This document shows, piece by piece, positions 37,602 through 46,663 of a stretch of 64,000 bases of DNA. Source of the stretch: Candidatus Lachnoclostridium stercoravium. GTDB taxonomy: Bacteria; Bacillota; Clostridia; Lachnospirales; Lachnospiraceae. The notes beneath the pieces are model-generated. The model was given only the letters and a program-made list of their open reading frames with translations. It did no database searches and was not told where the DNA came from. How positions within the stretch are numbered: position 1 is the first letter of the stretch; each line of letters begins with the position of its first letter. The stretch is taken from positions 1 through 64,000 of the forward strand of contig DWZA01000053.1 in assembly GCA_019118365.1 (NCBI GenBank). Reading direction: 5' to 3'. A program made the translations under genes and the position numbers.

Positions 37602-39734
37602 TTACATGCTTTTTCTCTCTGCGATCTCCGCCATCTTGGCGTCGTTGAGCCTGGTATCTCCCTTGACCCTGGAATAGCTCAGATATCCGTTCATCCTGTC
37701 GATCTTCGTTAAATTCCTGCTTCCGCATTTGGGGCAGACGTCCATCTCCAGCTCCTGGTGGCCGCAGTCGTCGCAGTAAGCCAGGGACAGGTTCACTCCT
37801 TCGTAAAATCCCATATCCATGGCGCGGCGCACAAGGGTTTTCACCGCCTCTTTATTGTAATCGATAGGGTATTTCACATACTGGATCTTACCGCCGTTGG
37901 ACAGTTCCCAGAAACGGTATTCCAGATCCTGCTTCTGGATCGGGGTGATATCCTCTGTAACATGGCAGTGAAAACCGTTGCTTACATATTCTCTGTCCGA
38001 TACGTTTTCTATAATGCCGTATTTCTTGCGGAACTGCTTTACCTGAAGGCCGCAGAGATTTTCCGCCGGAGTGGCGTAGATCGCGTAAAGGTTGCCGTCC
38101 GCTTTTTTAAATTCATTTACTTTATCGTTAATGTGCTTTAAGACTTCCAGGGCGAACTGGCCGTCTTCCACCAGAGATTTTCCGTTATACAGCTGCTGCA
38201 GCTCGTTAAAGGCCGTGATCCCGAAGGAAGCCGTGGCTGTCTTTAACAGCGGCTTGATCTTATCGTGAAGGCCCAGATGGCCGCCGTAAAATCCGCCTTC
38301 GCAGTAAGCCAGCGGATTGGTAGACGCTCTCATCTCTCCAAGATACGCATAAGTGCGGATGTGGATCCTGCGGATCAGCTCCAGATAATGATCCAGCACC
38401 TCATAGAAATCTCTGCTTTCCTGCCTTGCTTTCGCAAGGATCATGGGAAGATGCAGGCTTACGACGCCGATGTTGAACCGGCCTACAAATACCGGCTCGT
38501 CCTTCTCGTCCGCCGGCTCCATTCCGCCCCGCTCATACCAGGGAGAAAGGAAAGCGCGGCAGCCCATAGGCGAAATGATCTTTCCGTATTTTTTATACAT
38601 ACTGGAAATATAGCCCTCTCCGGTCAGGGACAGCCAATCCGGATACATCGTCTTTCTGGAACACTCGATCCCCGCCTCAAATACGTCCTCCAGCTCTTTT
38701 CCCGGACCATGGAGGTTTTCATCATAGAGGAAAACGATCTTTGGGAAAAGCACCGGCTTTTTATGGTCCGCCTTTCCCTGGCCTTTCCTGCGCACGTTCA
38801 GCATAGTGATCGTCGCCATCTTTGCAAACCGGCTCTTTCCCGTGCCTGCGGTCATAGTGATAAACGGATAATCTCCCCGGCTGGAGGAAACAGAATTAAA
38901 TTTATACTCCCAGCCCTGGAATCCCTGTTCCATATCCCGCTGCACGTCGGCCATAGCCACTTCTCTGGCCCGTTCCTCAGAAAGCCCAAGGCCCATATAC
39001 TTATCTGTGTATTTCTGGTAAGATTTTTCCGCGTAGGGAGCCAGAAGCTCTTCCACGCTGGGAACAGTAAAGCCGCCGTACTGCTGGCTGGCCGCGCTTA
39101 AAACGATATCCCCGATCACGTCAAAGGCCACGTCCAGGGTCTTTGGCTCATTATACCACAGATTTCCCATTTCAAAGCCGCCGGTCAGGACGTTTTTTAC
39201 GTCGAACAGGCAGCAGTTCATCGTATCCCTTCTGGCGGACATGTCATGGATATAAATATATCCGTCCCGGCATGCCTGCAGCTCCTCTACCGTCATAAAG
39301 AACTTCTGATAGAGGGATTTGTTCAGCTCGTTAAAGATCAGGCTGCGCTTGGTAGAAACCAGGGCGCTGTCTGTATTGCTGTTTTCCTTGTCTCCGATAT
39401 ACATGATCGACTGGCTCTTTTTATAAACCTCGTCCAGCATGCGCACGAAATCCTGCTTGTAATTGCGGTAGTCCCGATAGCTTTTGGCCACCTGGGGATT
39501 TACCCGTTCCAGCGCGCCTTCTACCAGATTATGCATCTTGGCGATCTCGATCTCTTTCTGATCCAGGTCTTCCGCTTTTTCTTCTACGAACTGGCAGATA
39601 AAGTTCAGCTCTGCATTGGAAAACTGGATCATCGCCCGCTCTGCAGATTTATTTACCGCCACTACGACTTTATTGATATTAAAATCTTCTCTTGTTCCGT
39701 CTTTTTTTACTACTTTGATCTCACAGCATTTCAC
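37602..39734 (-). CDS. nrdD: anaerobic ribonucleoside-triphosphate reductase (class III)
   Basis: ATP-cone, CDDCGHQELEMDVCPKCGS Zn site, KIDRMNGYLSYSRV glycyl-radical motif. Confidence 0.93.
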   Translation of the reverse strand: MKCCEIKVVKKDGTREDFNINKVVVAVNKSAERAMIQFSNAELNFICQFVEEKAEDLDQKEIEIAKMHNLVEGALERVNPQVAKSYRDYRNYKQDFVRMLDEVYKKSQSIMYIGDKENSNTDSALVSTKRSLIFNELNKSLYQKFFMTVEELQACRDGYIYIHDMSARRDTMNCCLFDVKNVLTGGFEMGNLWYNEPKTLDVAFDVIGDIVLSAASQQYGGFTVPSVEELLAPYAEKSYQKYTDKYMGLGLSEERAREVAMADVQRDMEQGFQGWEYKFNSVSSSRGDYPFITMTAGTGKSRFAKMATITMLNVRRKGQGKADHKKPVLFPKIVFLYDENLHGPGKELEDVFEAGIECSRKTMYPDWLSLTGEGYISSMYKKYGKIISPMGCRAFLSPWYERGGMEPADEKDEPVFVGRFNIGVVSLHLPMILAKARQESRDFYEVLDHYLELIRRIHIRTYAYLGEMRASTNPLAYCEGGFYGGHLGLHDKIKPLLKTATASFGITAFNELQQLYNGKSLVEDGQFALEVLKHINDKVNEFKKADGNLYAIYATPAENLCGLQVKQFRKKYGIIENVSDREYVSNGFHCHVTEDITPIQKQDLEYRFWELSNGGKIQYVKYPIDYNKEAVKTLVRRAMDMGFYEGVNLSLAYCDDCGHQELEMDVCPKCGSRNLTKIDRMNGYLSYSRVKGDTRLNDAKMAEIAERKSM

Positions 39735-39747
39735 TTAATGGTCCTCC

Positions 39748-40491
39748 TCATTCTTCTGCCGCTGCTGTTTCTTTCAACGCCTTGTCTTCTTTCTCTTCTG
39801 ATGTATACTGGATCTCTTCTTCCGCTTCCATACGGAATTCTTCCACCTGCTCTACGCTGGGTTCCGGAAGGTCTGTCAGGGATCCTACGCCGAACCGGCG
39901 CAGAAATTCCTCTGTTGTGGCAAAAAGGGACGGCCTGCCCGGCGCGTCCAGCCTGCCGGCCTCATACACCAGATTGTATTCGATCAGCTTGTTCACCGCG
40001 TGGTCGGATTTTACTCCGCGGATCTTTTCGATCTCCGCTTTCGTCACCGGCTGCTTATATGCGATAATGGACAATGTCTCCAGGACTACGTCTGTGAGCG
40101 CCTGCTTTTTCGGGGCTGCCGCCACCCGGATCAGGTTTTCGTAATAGCAGGCTCTGGTGCACATCTGGAAGCTGTCTTCCAGCTGGATGATCTGCATCCC
40201 CCGTTCTTCTTCCGCGTACCTGGACCTCAGCCGCTCTGCCGCCGCCTTTGCCGTTTTCAGATCCGTCTCCAGCGCCGCCGCCAGCTGCTTTATAGTCACA
40301 GCGCCTCCCATAGTAAACAGGACGGCTTCCACCACTGCTTCCCATTTTTTCCACTGCTCTTTAGGGTACTCCGGAAGCTCTGCCGTATTCTCTTTTAATT
40401 CTTCCTGTTCCAGCTCCTCTTCCATAGCCTGATGGCGGGCTATGATGTCCTCCATATTAAATTCATCTTCATTTTCCAGCCACTGATCCAT
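39748..40491 (-). CDS. scpB: segregation and condensation protein B
   Basis: VVLETLSIIAYKQPVTKAEIEKIRGVKSDHAVNKLIE. Confidence 0.92.
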   Translation of the reverse strand: MDQWLENEDEFNMEDIIARHQAMEEELEQEELKENTAELPEYPKEQWKKWEAVVEAVLFTMGGAVTIKQLAAALETDLKTAKAAAERLRSRYAEEERGMQIIQLEDSFQMCTRACYYENLIRVAAAPKKQALTDVVLETLSIIAYKQPVTKAEIEKIRGVKSDHAVNKLIEYNLVYEAGRLDAPGRPSLFATTEEFLRRFGVGSLTDLPEPSVEQVEEFRMEAEEEIQYTSEEKEDKALKETAAAEE

Positions 40492-40515
40492 CTTATCTCT
40501 CCTATATCCCTGTCT

Positions 40516-41313
40516 CTATAAGGAAACGTCGCTGATCTCCAGCGTCCCTTCTTCCCCTTCCGGCTCGATCGTCTCGATCATCATATCGTCGAAAATATTT
40601 TCCTGGGTCAGATAGATCTTTCCGATCTTCATCAGCTCCAGCACCGCCAGAAAGGTAACTACGACTTCCACCTTATCCGCCTGTTTCTCCAGAAGCATGC
40701 GGAAGCTGAAACGCCGATTCTTTCTCGCGTAGCCCATAACAGAATTGATCTTGTCCTCCAGGCTTACCGGTTCTTTTTTTATGGTGCCGAACCGGCTGCG
40801 CACCGGATCGATCTTATCCTCCTGCCGCCGGATCACAGACTGGAAGATAGCCTGCAGCCTGGCTAAGGTCAGTCCGGAAAGCAGCTCGTCCAGATCTACC
40901 GGCGGGCGGTACTGCTCCACCTCTTTAGGTACGGACGGATCCCTGTAAAGTACCTTATCCGCGTCAAACTCCCTGTCTTTAAGCTCAAGCGCCATATATT
41001 TATACATCTTATATTCCAGAAGCCTGGCAACCAGCTCTCCTCTCGGATCCTCTTCTTCCCCTTCCTCATTTTTTTCCGACGGAAGGAGCATCCGGGCCTT
41101 GATATCCAGAAGCGTAGCCGCCATGACCAGAAATTCGCTCACCAGGTTCAGATCCTCTTTATCCATATGGTTTACATAATCCAAATACTGTTCTGTGATC
41201 TCAGCGATAGGGATATCGTAAATGTCTATTTTATTTTTCTCGATCAAATGGAGCAGAAGATCCAGCGGACCTTCAAACTTTTCCAGCTTATAAGAAATTT
41301 CCAATGTTTCCAT
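40516..41313 (-). CDS. scpA: segregation and condensation protein A
   Basis: KLEKFEGPLDLLLHLIEKNKIDIYDIPIAEITEQYL. Confidence 0.93.
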   Translation of the reverse strand: METLEISYKLEKFEGPLDLLLHLIEKNKIDIYDIPIAEITEQYLDYVNHMDKEDLNLVSEFLVMAATLLDIKARMLLPSEKNEEGEEEDPRGELVARLLEYKMYKYMALELKDREFDADKVLYRDPSVPKEVEQYRPPVDLDELLSGLTLARLQAIFQSVIRRQEDKIDPVRSRFGTIKKEPVSLEDKINSVMGYARKNRRFSFRMLLEKQADKVEVVVTFLAVLELMKIGKIYLTQENIFDDMMIETIEPEGEEGTLEISDVSL

Positions 41314-41466
41314 CCCTTTCCGCGGCCGCAAAACGGCCCTGGCGCGTTTTCCGGATACTTCATGACAAAAAAGAAAGGAGCCTATCTGCCGCTTGGTCTG
41401 TGGCAGCGCTCCTTCACAGTATAGCAAAGATTCTTTTTGCTGTAAATATACATTTTAACCAATATA

Positions 41467-42354
41467 TCAAAATGTAGTTATCCTTTTCAATCTAACCACT
41501 ACAACTTGTGGTTTGTTGCAAAAACGGATACGGATCGAATGGGTCCCAAGCCCGCGGCTCACGATCATCCATTTCCCCTTTTCCTGAAAGATACCGGCGC
41601 ATCTTGGATAGAAGAACTGAAACTGAGGCGTCATCAGGCCTCCCACAAAAGGCAGGCGCACAGTCCCGCCGTGAAAATGGCCGGAAAACGTCAGGTCCGC
41701 TCCCCATTCTCCATAAGCGTCAAAATACAGGGGCGAATGGGCCAGCAGGATCTGGAACCGCTCTGCCTCGGCCTTTCCCAGGCGAGCTTCCACATAATCC
41801 GCTCCCATCCTGGCTTTCGTGCGCTTTTCATAATATTTTTCAGAAATATTCAATCCTCCCACAGCGAGATCTTCGCCGATCGGGATATTTCTGTCAGACA
41901 GATAAACGACTCCTGCTTCCTCCAGACGTCTGACGTAATCTTCGAAAGCATTTCCGTATATGGTCCGCTCCCGCGCCATCCGCTGTTCGTGATTTCCATT
42001 TCCATAAATGACCGGATGATCCTTTGCAAGCCTTCTGACCAGCTTCCAGGCCTTATCTGCAGCGTGATCCGCCGCCCTCTGTCCCCGCTTTTCCTTCTTC
42101 CGGGCCACCATCATATCGCCGCCGATCAGGATAAGATCCGGCTTTGCCCGGCTTATGGCCTCCATAAGAGCCTCGTTATCCTGTCCAAACTCCTGATCAT
42201 GAAGATCCGACAGGAAAACCAGCGTCTTCTCTTCCCTGATCTTGCTGGAAACGATCTCATAGTGATCCGTTGACAGGCAGCGCTTTTCATATTCTGAGCG
42301 GATAAGGCCCGCCGCCCCAAGCGCCGCCGCTCCTGCGATCCAATTCAAGAACAT
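41467..42354 (-). CDS. metallophosphoesterase
   Basis: SDLHDQEFG, GGDMM, GNGNHE, SGHFHGG motifs. Confidence 0.9.
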   Translation of the reverse strand: MFLNWIAGAAALGAAGLIRSEYEKRCLSTDHYEIVSSKIREEKTLVFLSDLHDQEFGQDNEALMEAISRAKPDLILIGGDMMVARKKEKRGQRAADHAADKAWKLVRRLAKDHPVIYGNGNHEQRMARERTIYGNAFEDYVRRLEEAGVVYLSDRNIPIGEDLAVGGLNISEKYYEKRTKARMGADYVEARLGKAEAERFQILLAHSPLYFDAYGEWGADLTFSGHFHGGTVRLPFVGGLMTPQFQFFYPRCAGIFQEKGKWMIVSRGLGTHSIRIRFCNKPQVVVVRLKRITTF

Positions 42355-42372
42355 ATCTTTTTTCCGTCCCTG

Positions 42373-42561
42373 TCAGCCGCCGATAAATTCCATCACGACC
42401 ATGATCACGCCGGCCGCCACAGCCACAGCTCCGGCTACTTTTAAGATCTTTTCTGACTTTGCCCTTGGAAAGATCGTCTTGATCATATCATATGGGCAGG
42501 CAAGGATGAAAATTCCGATCACGGCAATGATCAGTCCCAAAATAATATCTGATGTCATCAC
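42373..42561 (-). CDS. small hydrophobic membrane protein
   Basis: Two TM segments, short complete ORF. Confidence 0.55.
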   Translation of the reverse strand: MMTSDIILGLIIAVIGIFILACPYDMIKTIFPRAKSEKILKVAGAVAVAAGVIMVVMEFIGG

Positions 42562-42715
42562 AAATTCCCCTTTCCAGCTTTATCCGGCTTTTCTTGCGTT
42601 TCTTAAAAGGCCTGCGCCGGAATGCTGCTGGTTATCAGTATACAGGATTCTGCCCTGCAGGACAAGCTCTTTTTCCCTGCTGGCAGGATCCGGCCGCGCC
42701 GCTTCTTGCTGCGCG

Positions 42716-44221
42716 CTATCTTCTGGCTCCCGTCTCATCCACCAGGTAACCGTCGGGAGTAGCCGTATTTTTCAGCATCGCTCCGGTATCTCCCAGATAA
42801 AACCATTTTCCTGTGTTTTCTACCCAGCGGTTTGTCACCATAGCCCCGTTCGTATCAAAATAGTACCAGTCTCCATTGGTAAAATTCCTCCATCCCACAG
42901 CCATCGTACCGTCTTCGTCAAACCAGTACTCATGATTTCCAATGGTCAGCCACTCTCCGGCCGCTCTCGTACCATCCTCTTTTATATAGTACCACTTATC
43001 CCCTTCCTGTCCCCATGTGCCGGTTATGCCGCTCTGTGTCCCGGTTTCAGCAGAGGTTCCCTGGGAAACTTCTGCGGCAGGTCCTCCATTGGCCACAGCG
43101 CCGTCCTGTCCGCCGGTCTGCGCGCTTTCCGGAGAAGTCGGGCCGCCGGTAACTTGCTGTCCGCTGGAGACTGGCTGTCCGCCGGAAGCTAAAAGGCTGC
43201 TCCGATTGGCAAATCCGTAATCCAGAAGAGCTTTTGTATCCTGGTAATGAGTCCCCTGGCTCTTCATCACTACGGCGATCAGACGGACGCCGTCTTTATC
43301 CACTCCTGTCACCAGCGTATTGCCTGCTTTGGACGTATAGCCGGTCTTTCCGCCTATGATCCCCGGATAATACCTGGAATCTGTAGGATAGAACATCTTA
43401 TGGCCCATAGTGACCGTTCTGGCGGAAGCTTTTTTCGTAGCCGGTATGGTATAGCTGGTGGTAGAATCGATCTTCCTGAGAGTTTCATTGGCAAATGCCG
43501 CCCTGGCGATCAGCGCCATATCATAGGGCGTCGTATAATGCTCTGTATCGTTGAGTCCGTTCGGATTTACAAAATGAGTATTCCTGCAGCCAAGCTCCGC
43601 CGCCCTGGCGTTCATCTTATCCGCAAACGCAGAAACGCTCCCCGACACCTTTTCCGCAAGCCCGTTGGCCACTTCATTAGCTGATTTTAAAAGGAGCGCA
43701 TAGAGGCAGTCCTCCACGCTGAGGACGTCTCCTGCAGTCAGATTTAAAGTAACCGCTCCGGATTCCAGATCTGTGACCGCCGTTTCCGAAAATGTAACCT
43801 TATCGTCCAGGCTGCAGTTTTCTACGACCAGGAGCGCTGTCATAAGCTTTGTGATGCTGGCCGGATAAAACGCTGTATTTTCATTTTTCCCAAATAAAAC
43901 TGTCCCGGTCTCTGCATCCAGAAGGACGGCTCCCTCTGACTGGATCGCAGGAACAGCCGCCGTATCTTCCGAAGCTGCAGAAGACTCTGTTCCGGAAGAA
44001 GGGCCTGCGCTTTCTGAAGAAGGCGTGTTTTCGCTCTTTGAAGAAGAGCTGCTCTGCCCCTGTTCTCCCGGCGCCTGTGTCGGCTGGATCCCCTTGCCGG
44101 ACGGCCCCTGTTCTTCGATCTCTACTGTATTTTCCTGCGGCGAGGGTGCAGCGTATGCTGCCGGAGCCATGGCCAATGTCAGGCTCAATACCGCCGCGAT
44201 GACTGATCTGTACCTTTTCAT
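42716..44221 (-). CDS. D-alanyl-D-alanine carboxypeptidase with C-terminal cell-wall-binding repeats
   Basis: YPASITKLMTALL (SxxK), SANEV, KTGYT; GWRNFTNGDWYYFDTNGAM repeats; start at MKRYRSVIAA signal peptide. Confidence 0.9.
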   Translation of the reverse strand: MKRYRSVIAAVLSLTLAMAPAAYAAPSPQENTVEIEEQGPSGKGIQPTQAPGEQGQSSSSSKSENTPSSESAGPSSGTESSAASEDTAAVPAIQSEGAVLLDAETGTVLFGKNENTAFYPASITKLMTALLVVENCSLDDKVTFSETAVTDLESGAVTLNLTAGDVLSVEDCLYALLLKSANEVANGLAEKVSGSVSAFADKMNARAAELGCRNTHFVNPNGLNDTEHYTTPYDMALIARAAFANETLRKIDSTTSYTIPATKKASARTVTMGHKMFYPTDSRYYPGIIGGKTGYTSKAGNTLVTGVDKDGVRLIAVVMKSQGTHYQDTKALLDYGFANRSSLLASGGQPVSSGQQVTGGPTSPESAQTGGQDGAVANGGPAAEVSQGTSAETGTQSGITGTWGQEGDKWYYIKEDGTRAAGEWLTIGNHEYWFDEDGTMAVGWRNFTNGDWYYFDTNGAMVTNRWVENTGKWFYLGDTGAMLKNTATPDGYLVDETGARR

Positions 44222-44269
44222 GCTGTGCTTCTCCTGTGTTTTATGTATTTTCCTTATCCATGTAGTATA

Positions 44270-44462
44270 CCATGTCCTCCGGACATGATCCCTCCGGGGG
44301 ATGCGCACGGCCCGGTATTGTGATTTAACGCCTGAGGGCGTTACCGGGCCGGCGCAAGTATAATACCTGTCGGTATTATACCATGTCCACTAAACTCGTG
44401 GAAGACCTCGTTAAGGGGACAGGTATGACTCGCACTAAGCTCGAAAATACCTCGCTAAGTGC
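44270..44462 (-). repeat. series of hairpins upstream of the D-Ala-D-Ala carboxypeptidase gene
   Basis: CATGTCC-TCC-GGACATG; ATCCC-TCC-GGGGGAT; GGCCCGGTA..AACGCCtgaGGGCGTT..ACCGGGCC; TATAATACC-tgtc-GGTATTATA; two related CACTAARCTCG..ACCTCGYTAAG units. Confidence 0.75.
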
Positions 44463-44466
44463 TCCT

Positions 44467-44495
44467 ATTATACCATAGGATAGGGGTGGAAACAA
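44467..44495 (-). promoter_or_regulatory. sigma-A-type promoter candidate for the carboxypeptidase gene
   Basis: Minus strand TTGTTT -17- TATAAT. Confidence 0.55.
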
Positions 44496-44525
44496 TTAAC
44501 AGATTTCTTACGTTTAACAGCAATT

Positions 44526-44680
44526 GTAATAGTTCAGCCGTGTATCTTCTTGCCAGCACAGAATGTGCTGACAAGAAGCCTGGGATGTCATCCCTATGCC
44601 AGGATATATGTCAAATCGCTTTTACAAGCAAGCTTGTAACGCTCTTTATCATATATCCTGGCGCACGGCTGAACTATTAC
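44526..44680 (+). mobile_element. 155-nt palindromic element, family A copy 4
   Basis: GTAATAGTTCAGCCGTG / CACGGCTGAACTATTAC (compensatory change relative to other copies). Confidence 0.9.
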
Positions 44681-44827
44681 CGGTAATTAACAGATTTCTT
44701 ACGTTTACAGCCTGGACCTGCGGCTTGATGCTTTTCAGGATCAATGATACAATGTAGCTATTCGGCCCTGGAGCCGGTATGCGGGTTTTCGCAGCCGGAC
44801 CGGGCGGTACGATTTAAGGAGGCTCAA

Positions 44828-46471
44828 ATGAAAGACAAAAAGATTTCTTCCATAATACAGAGGATCCTGCTGTCGGCAGTTCTGATCTTTCTGGTATTTT
44901 ACACCACCCTTCCCGCTATCAACCTGCGGGATCGGTCGTTTATCATCTTTTTGATGATCTCCATTGCCATCATCCTGTTCGTTAACTTCCTGTCCTATAT
45001 GAAGGTCTTTTTGGAAGGTTTAAACCAGGGCGGCATCCATGGCTTCCACGGGATCAGCGGCGCGGATATCGCCAGGCCTGTGAAATACGGCCTGGGGCTG
45101 ATCGTCATCCTGGCGGCGTTTTACTGCGTCGCTTCTCTGGCCGGGCTGAAGCTTTTTAACGCTTCCCGTTACAGGGATCTGATCACGATCAATGAAGGCA
45201 GTTTTACAGAAGATATCTCTGAGATCAGCATGTCTCAGATCCCGGTAGTTGACAAGGATACGGCTTCCCGCCTGGGCAACCGCAAGCTTGGAGAGATGAC
45301 CGAACTGGTTTCCCAGTTTGAGATCGAAGAAGACTACACCCAGATCAATTACCAGGGCGCTCCCTACCGCGTCACACCGCTGGCCTATGCGGACCCCATC
45401 AAGTGGCTCTTTAACATGCAGGAGGGTCTTCCCGCTTATATCACCGTGGATATGGTCTCTCAGGAAACCAACCTGGTATGGCTGGAATCCGGGATGAAAT
45501 ACTCCCCCAGCGAGTACTTTTTCCGGAACATCTACCGGTATCTCCGTTTTTCCTATCCCACAAAGATGTTCGATATCGTATCTTTCGAGATCGACGATAA
45601 CGGCACTCCTTACTGGGTAGCTCCGACGATCGCTTACCGCGTCGGCTGGTGGGATGGAAAAGACATTAGTGGCGCGGTCCTTGTAAATGCTGTGACCGGA
45701 GAAAGCCAGTATTATCCGAAGGAAGAGGTTCCCCAGTGGATCGATCAGCTTTACGATTCCGACCTGATCATCTCCCAGCTGGACGACAACGGACTGTTCC
45801 AGCACGGCTATTTTAACTCGATCTTCGGCCAGAAAGACGTGCGGCGCACAACATACGGCTACAACTACCTGGCCATGGACGACGACGTATACCTGTATAC
45901 GGGTATGTCTTCTGTTACCGCAGATCAGTCCAACATCGGCTTTGTGCTGGTGAACCTGCGCACCAAAGATACTACCTTCTACACGGTTCCAGGCGCCACA
46001 GAGTATTCTGCCATGGAATCTGCCCAGGGACAGGTGCAGCACCTTCAGTACACGGCTACCTTCCCTCTGCTTTTAAATATCTCCAACCGTCCGACCTACT
46101 TTATTTCCCTGAAGGATCAGGCAGGACTGGTAAAGATGTACGCTTTCGTTGATGTGGAACAGTATCAGATCGTTGGAACAGGCACTACTATTGACGAGGC
46201 GAAACGGGCTTACCGGGAAGCGCTGAACCTGGAAGAGCCGGAGGCGGAAGCCGCCGTCGGGTCGGAAGAGATGAGCGGGACCATAAGCGACATCAAAGAT
46301 GTTGTGATCTCCGGCAATACCTTCTACTACTTTATGCTCGCCGGGGACGACACCGTATATTCCGCTTCTATCACAGTCAGCGAACAGCTGCCGTTCATCC
46401 AGCCAGGAGATACGGTTTCCTTCCTTTATACGCCGGATACGCTGCCTGCTGAAGTGGTGGAATGGAAGTAG
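44828..46471 (+). CDS. conserved hypothetical membrane protein
   Basis: N-terminal TM segments, RBS AAGGAGG before ATG 44828. Confidence 0.65.
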   Translation: MKDKKISSIIQRILLSAVLIFLVFYTTLPAINLRDRSFIIFLMISIAIILFVNFLSYMKVFLEGLNQGGIHGFHGISGADIARPVKYGLGLIVILAAFYCVASLAGLKLFNASRYRDLITINEGSFTEDISEISMSQIPVVDKDTASRLGNRKLGEMTELVSQFEIEEDYTQINYQGAPYRVTPLAYADPIKWLFNMQEGLPAYITVDMVSQETNLVWLESGMKYSPSEYFFRNIYRYLRFSYPTKMFDIVSFEIDDNGTPYWVAPTIAYRVGWWDGKDISGAVLVNAVTGESQYYPKEEVPQWIDQLYDSDLIISQLDDNGLFQHGYFNSIFGQKDVRRTTYGYNYLAMDDDVYLYTGMSSVTADQSNIGFVLVNLRTKDTTFYTVPGATEYSAMESAQGQVQHLQYTATFPLLLNISNRPTYFISLKDQAGLVKMYAFVDVEQYQIVGTGTTIDEAKRAYREALNLEEPEAEAAVGSEEMSGTISDIKDVVISGNTFYYFMLAGDDTVYSASITVSEQLPFIQPGDTVSFLYTPDTLPAEVVEWK

Positions 46472-46496
46472 GATCAGCTTTTTACTAATGAAATAA

Positions 46497-46568
46497 AAAC
46501 CACCCTGCCGCAAACAGGTATTGAATGAACGCATCATATCAATGCCGCATTTGCAGCAGGGTGGTTTT
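46497..46568 (+). terminator. terminator-like hairpin
   Basis: AAAACCACCCTGC(CG)CAAA..TTTGCAGCAGGGTGGTTTT. Confidence 0.7.
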
Positions 46569-46663
46569 CCTTATCCCGATTTCACTATAAGAACTGGCCG
46601 CACGTTTTTTCAATTTTTTTAATCCGCCAGGGTAAACCATATCCGCCAGAGTTTCCCTCTATC

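Noticed and set aside
44459-44686. 75-aa ORF (NSNCNSSAVYLLASTECADKK...) and similar ORF at 29072-29524
   Set aside because: These read through family A elements, so they are translations of the repeat and not genes.
45020-46042. 340-aa antisense ORF opposite the 44.8-kb membrane protein gene
   Set aside because: The sense ORF has RBS, TM segments and full length. The antisense has no recognisable motifs.
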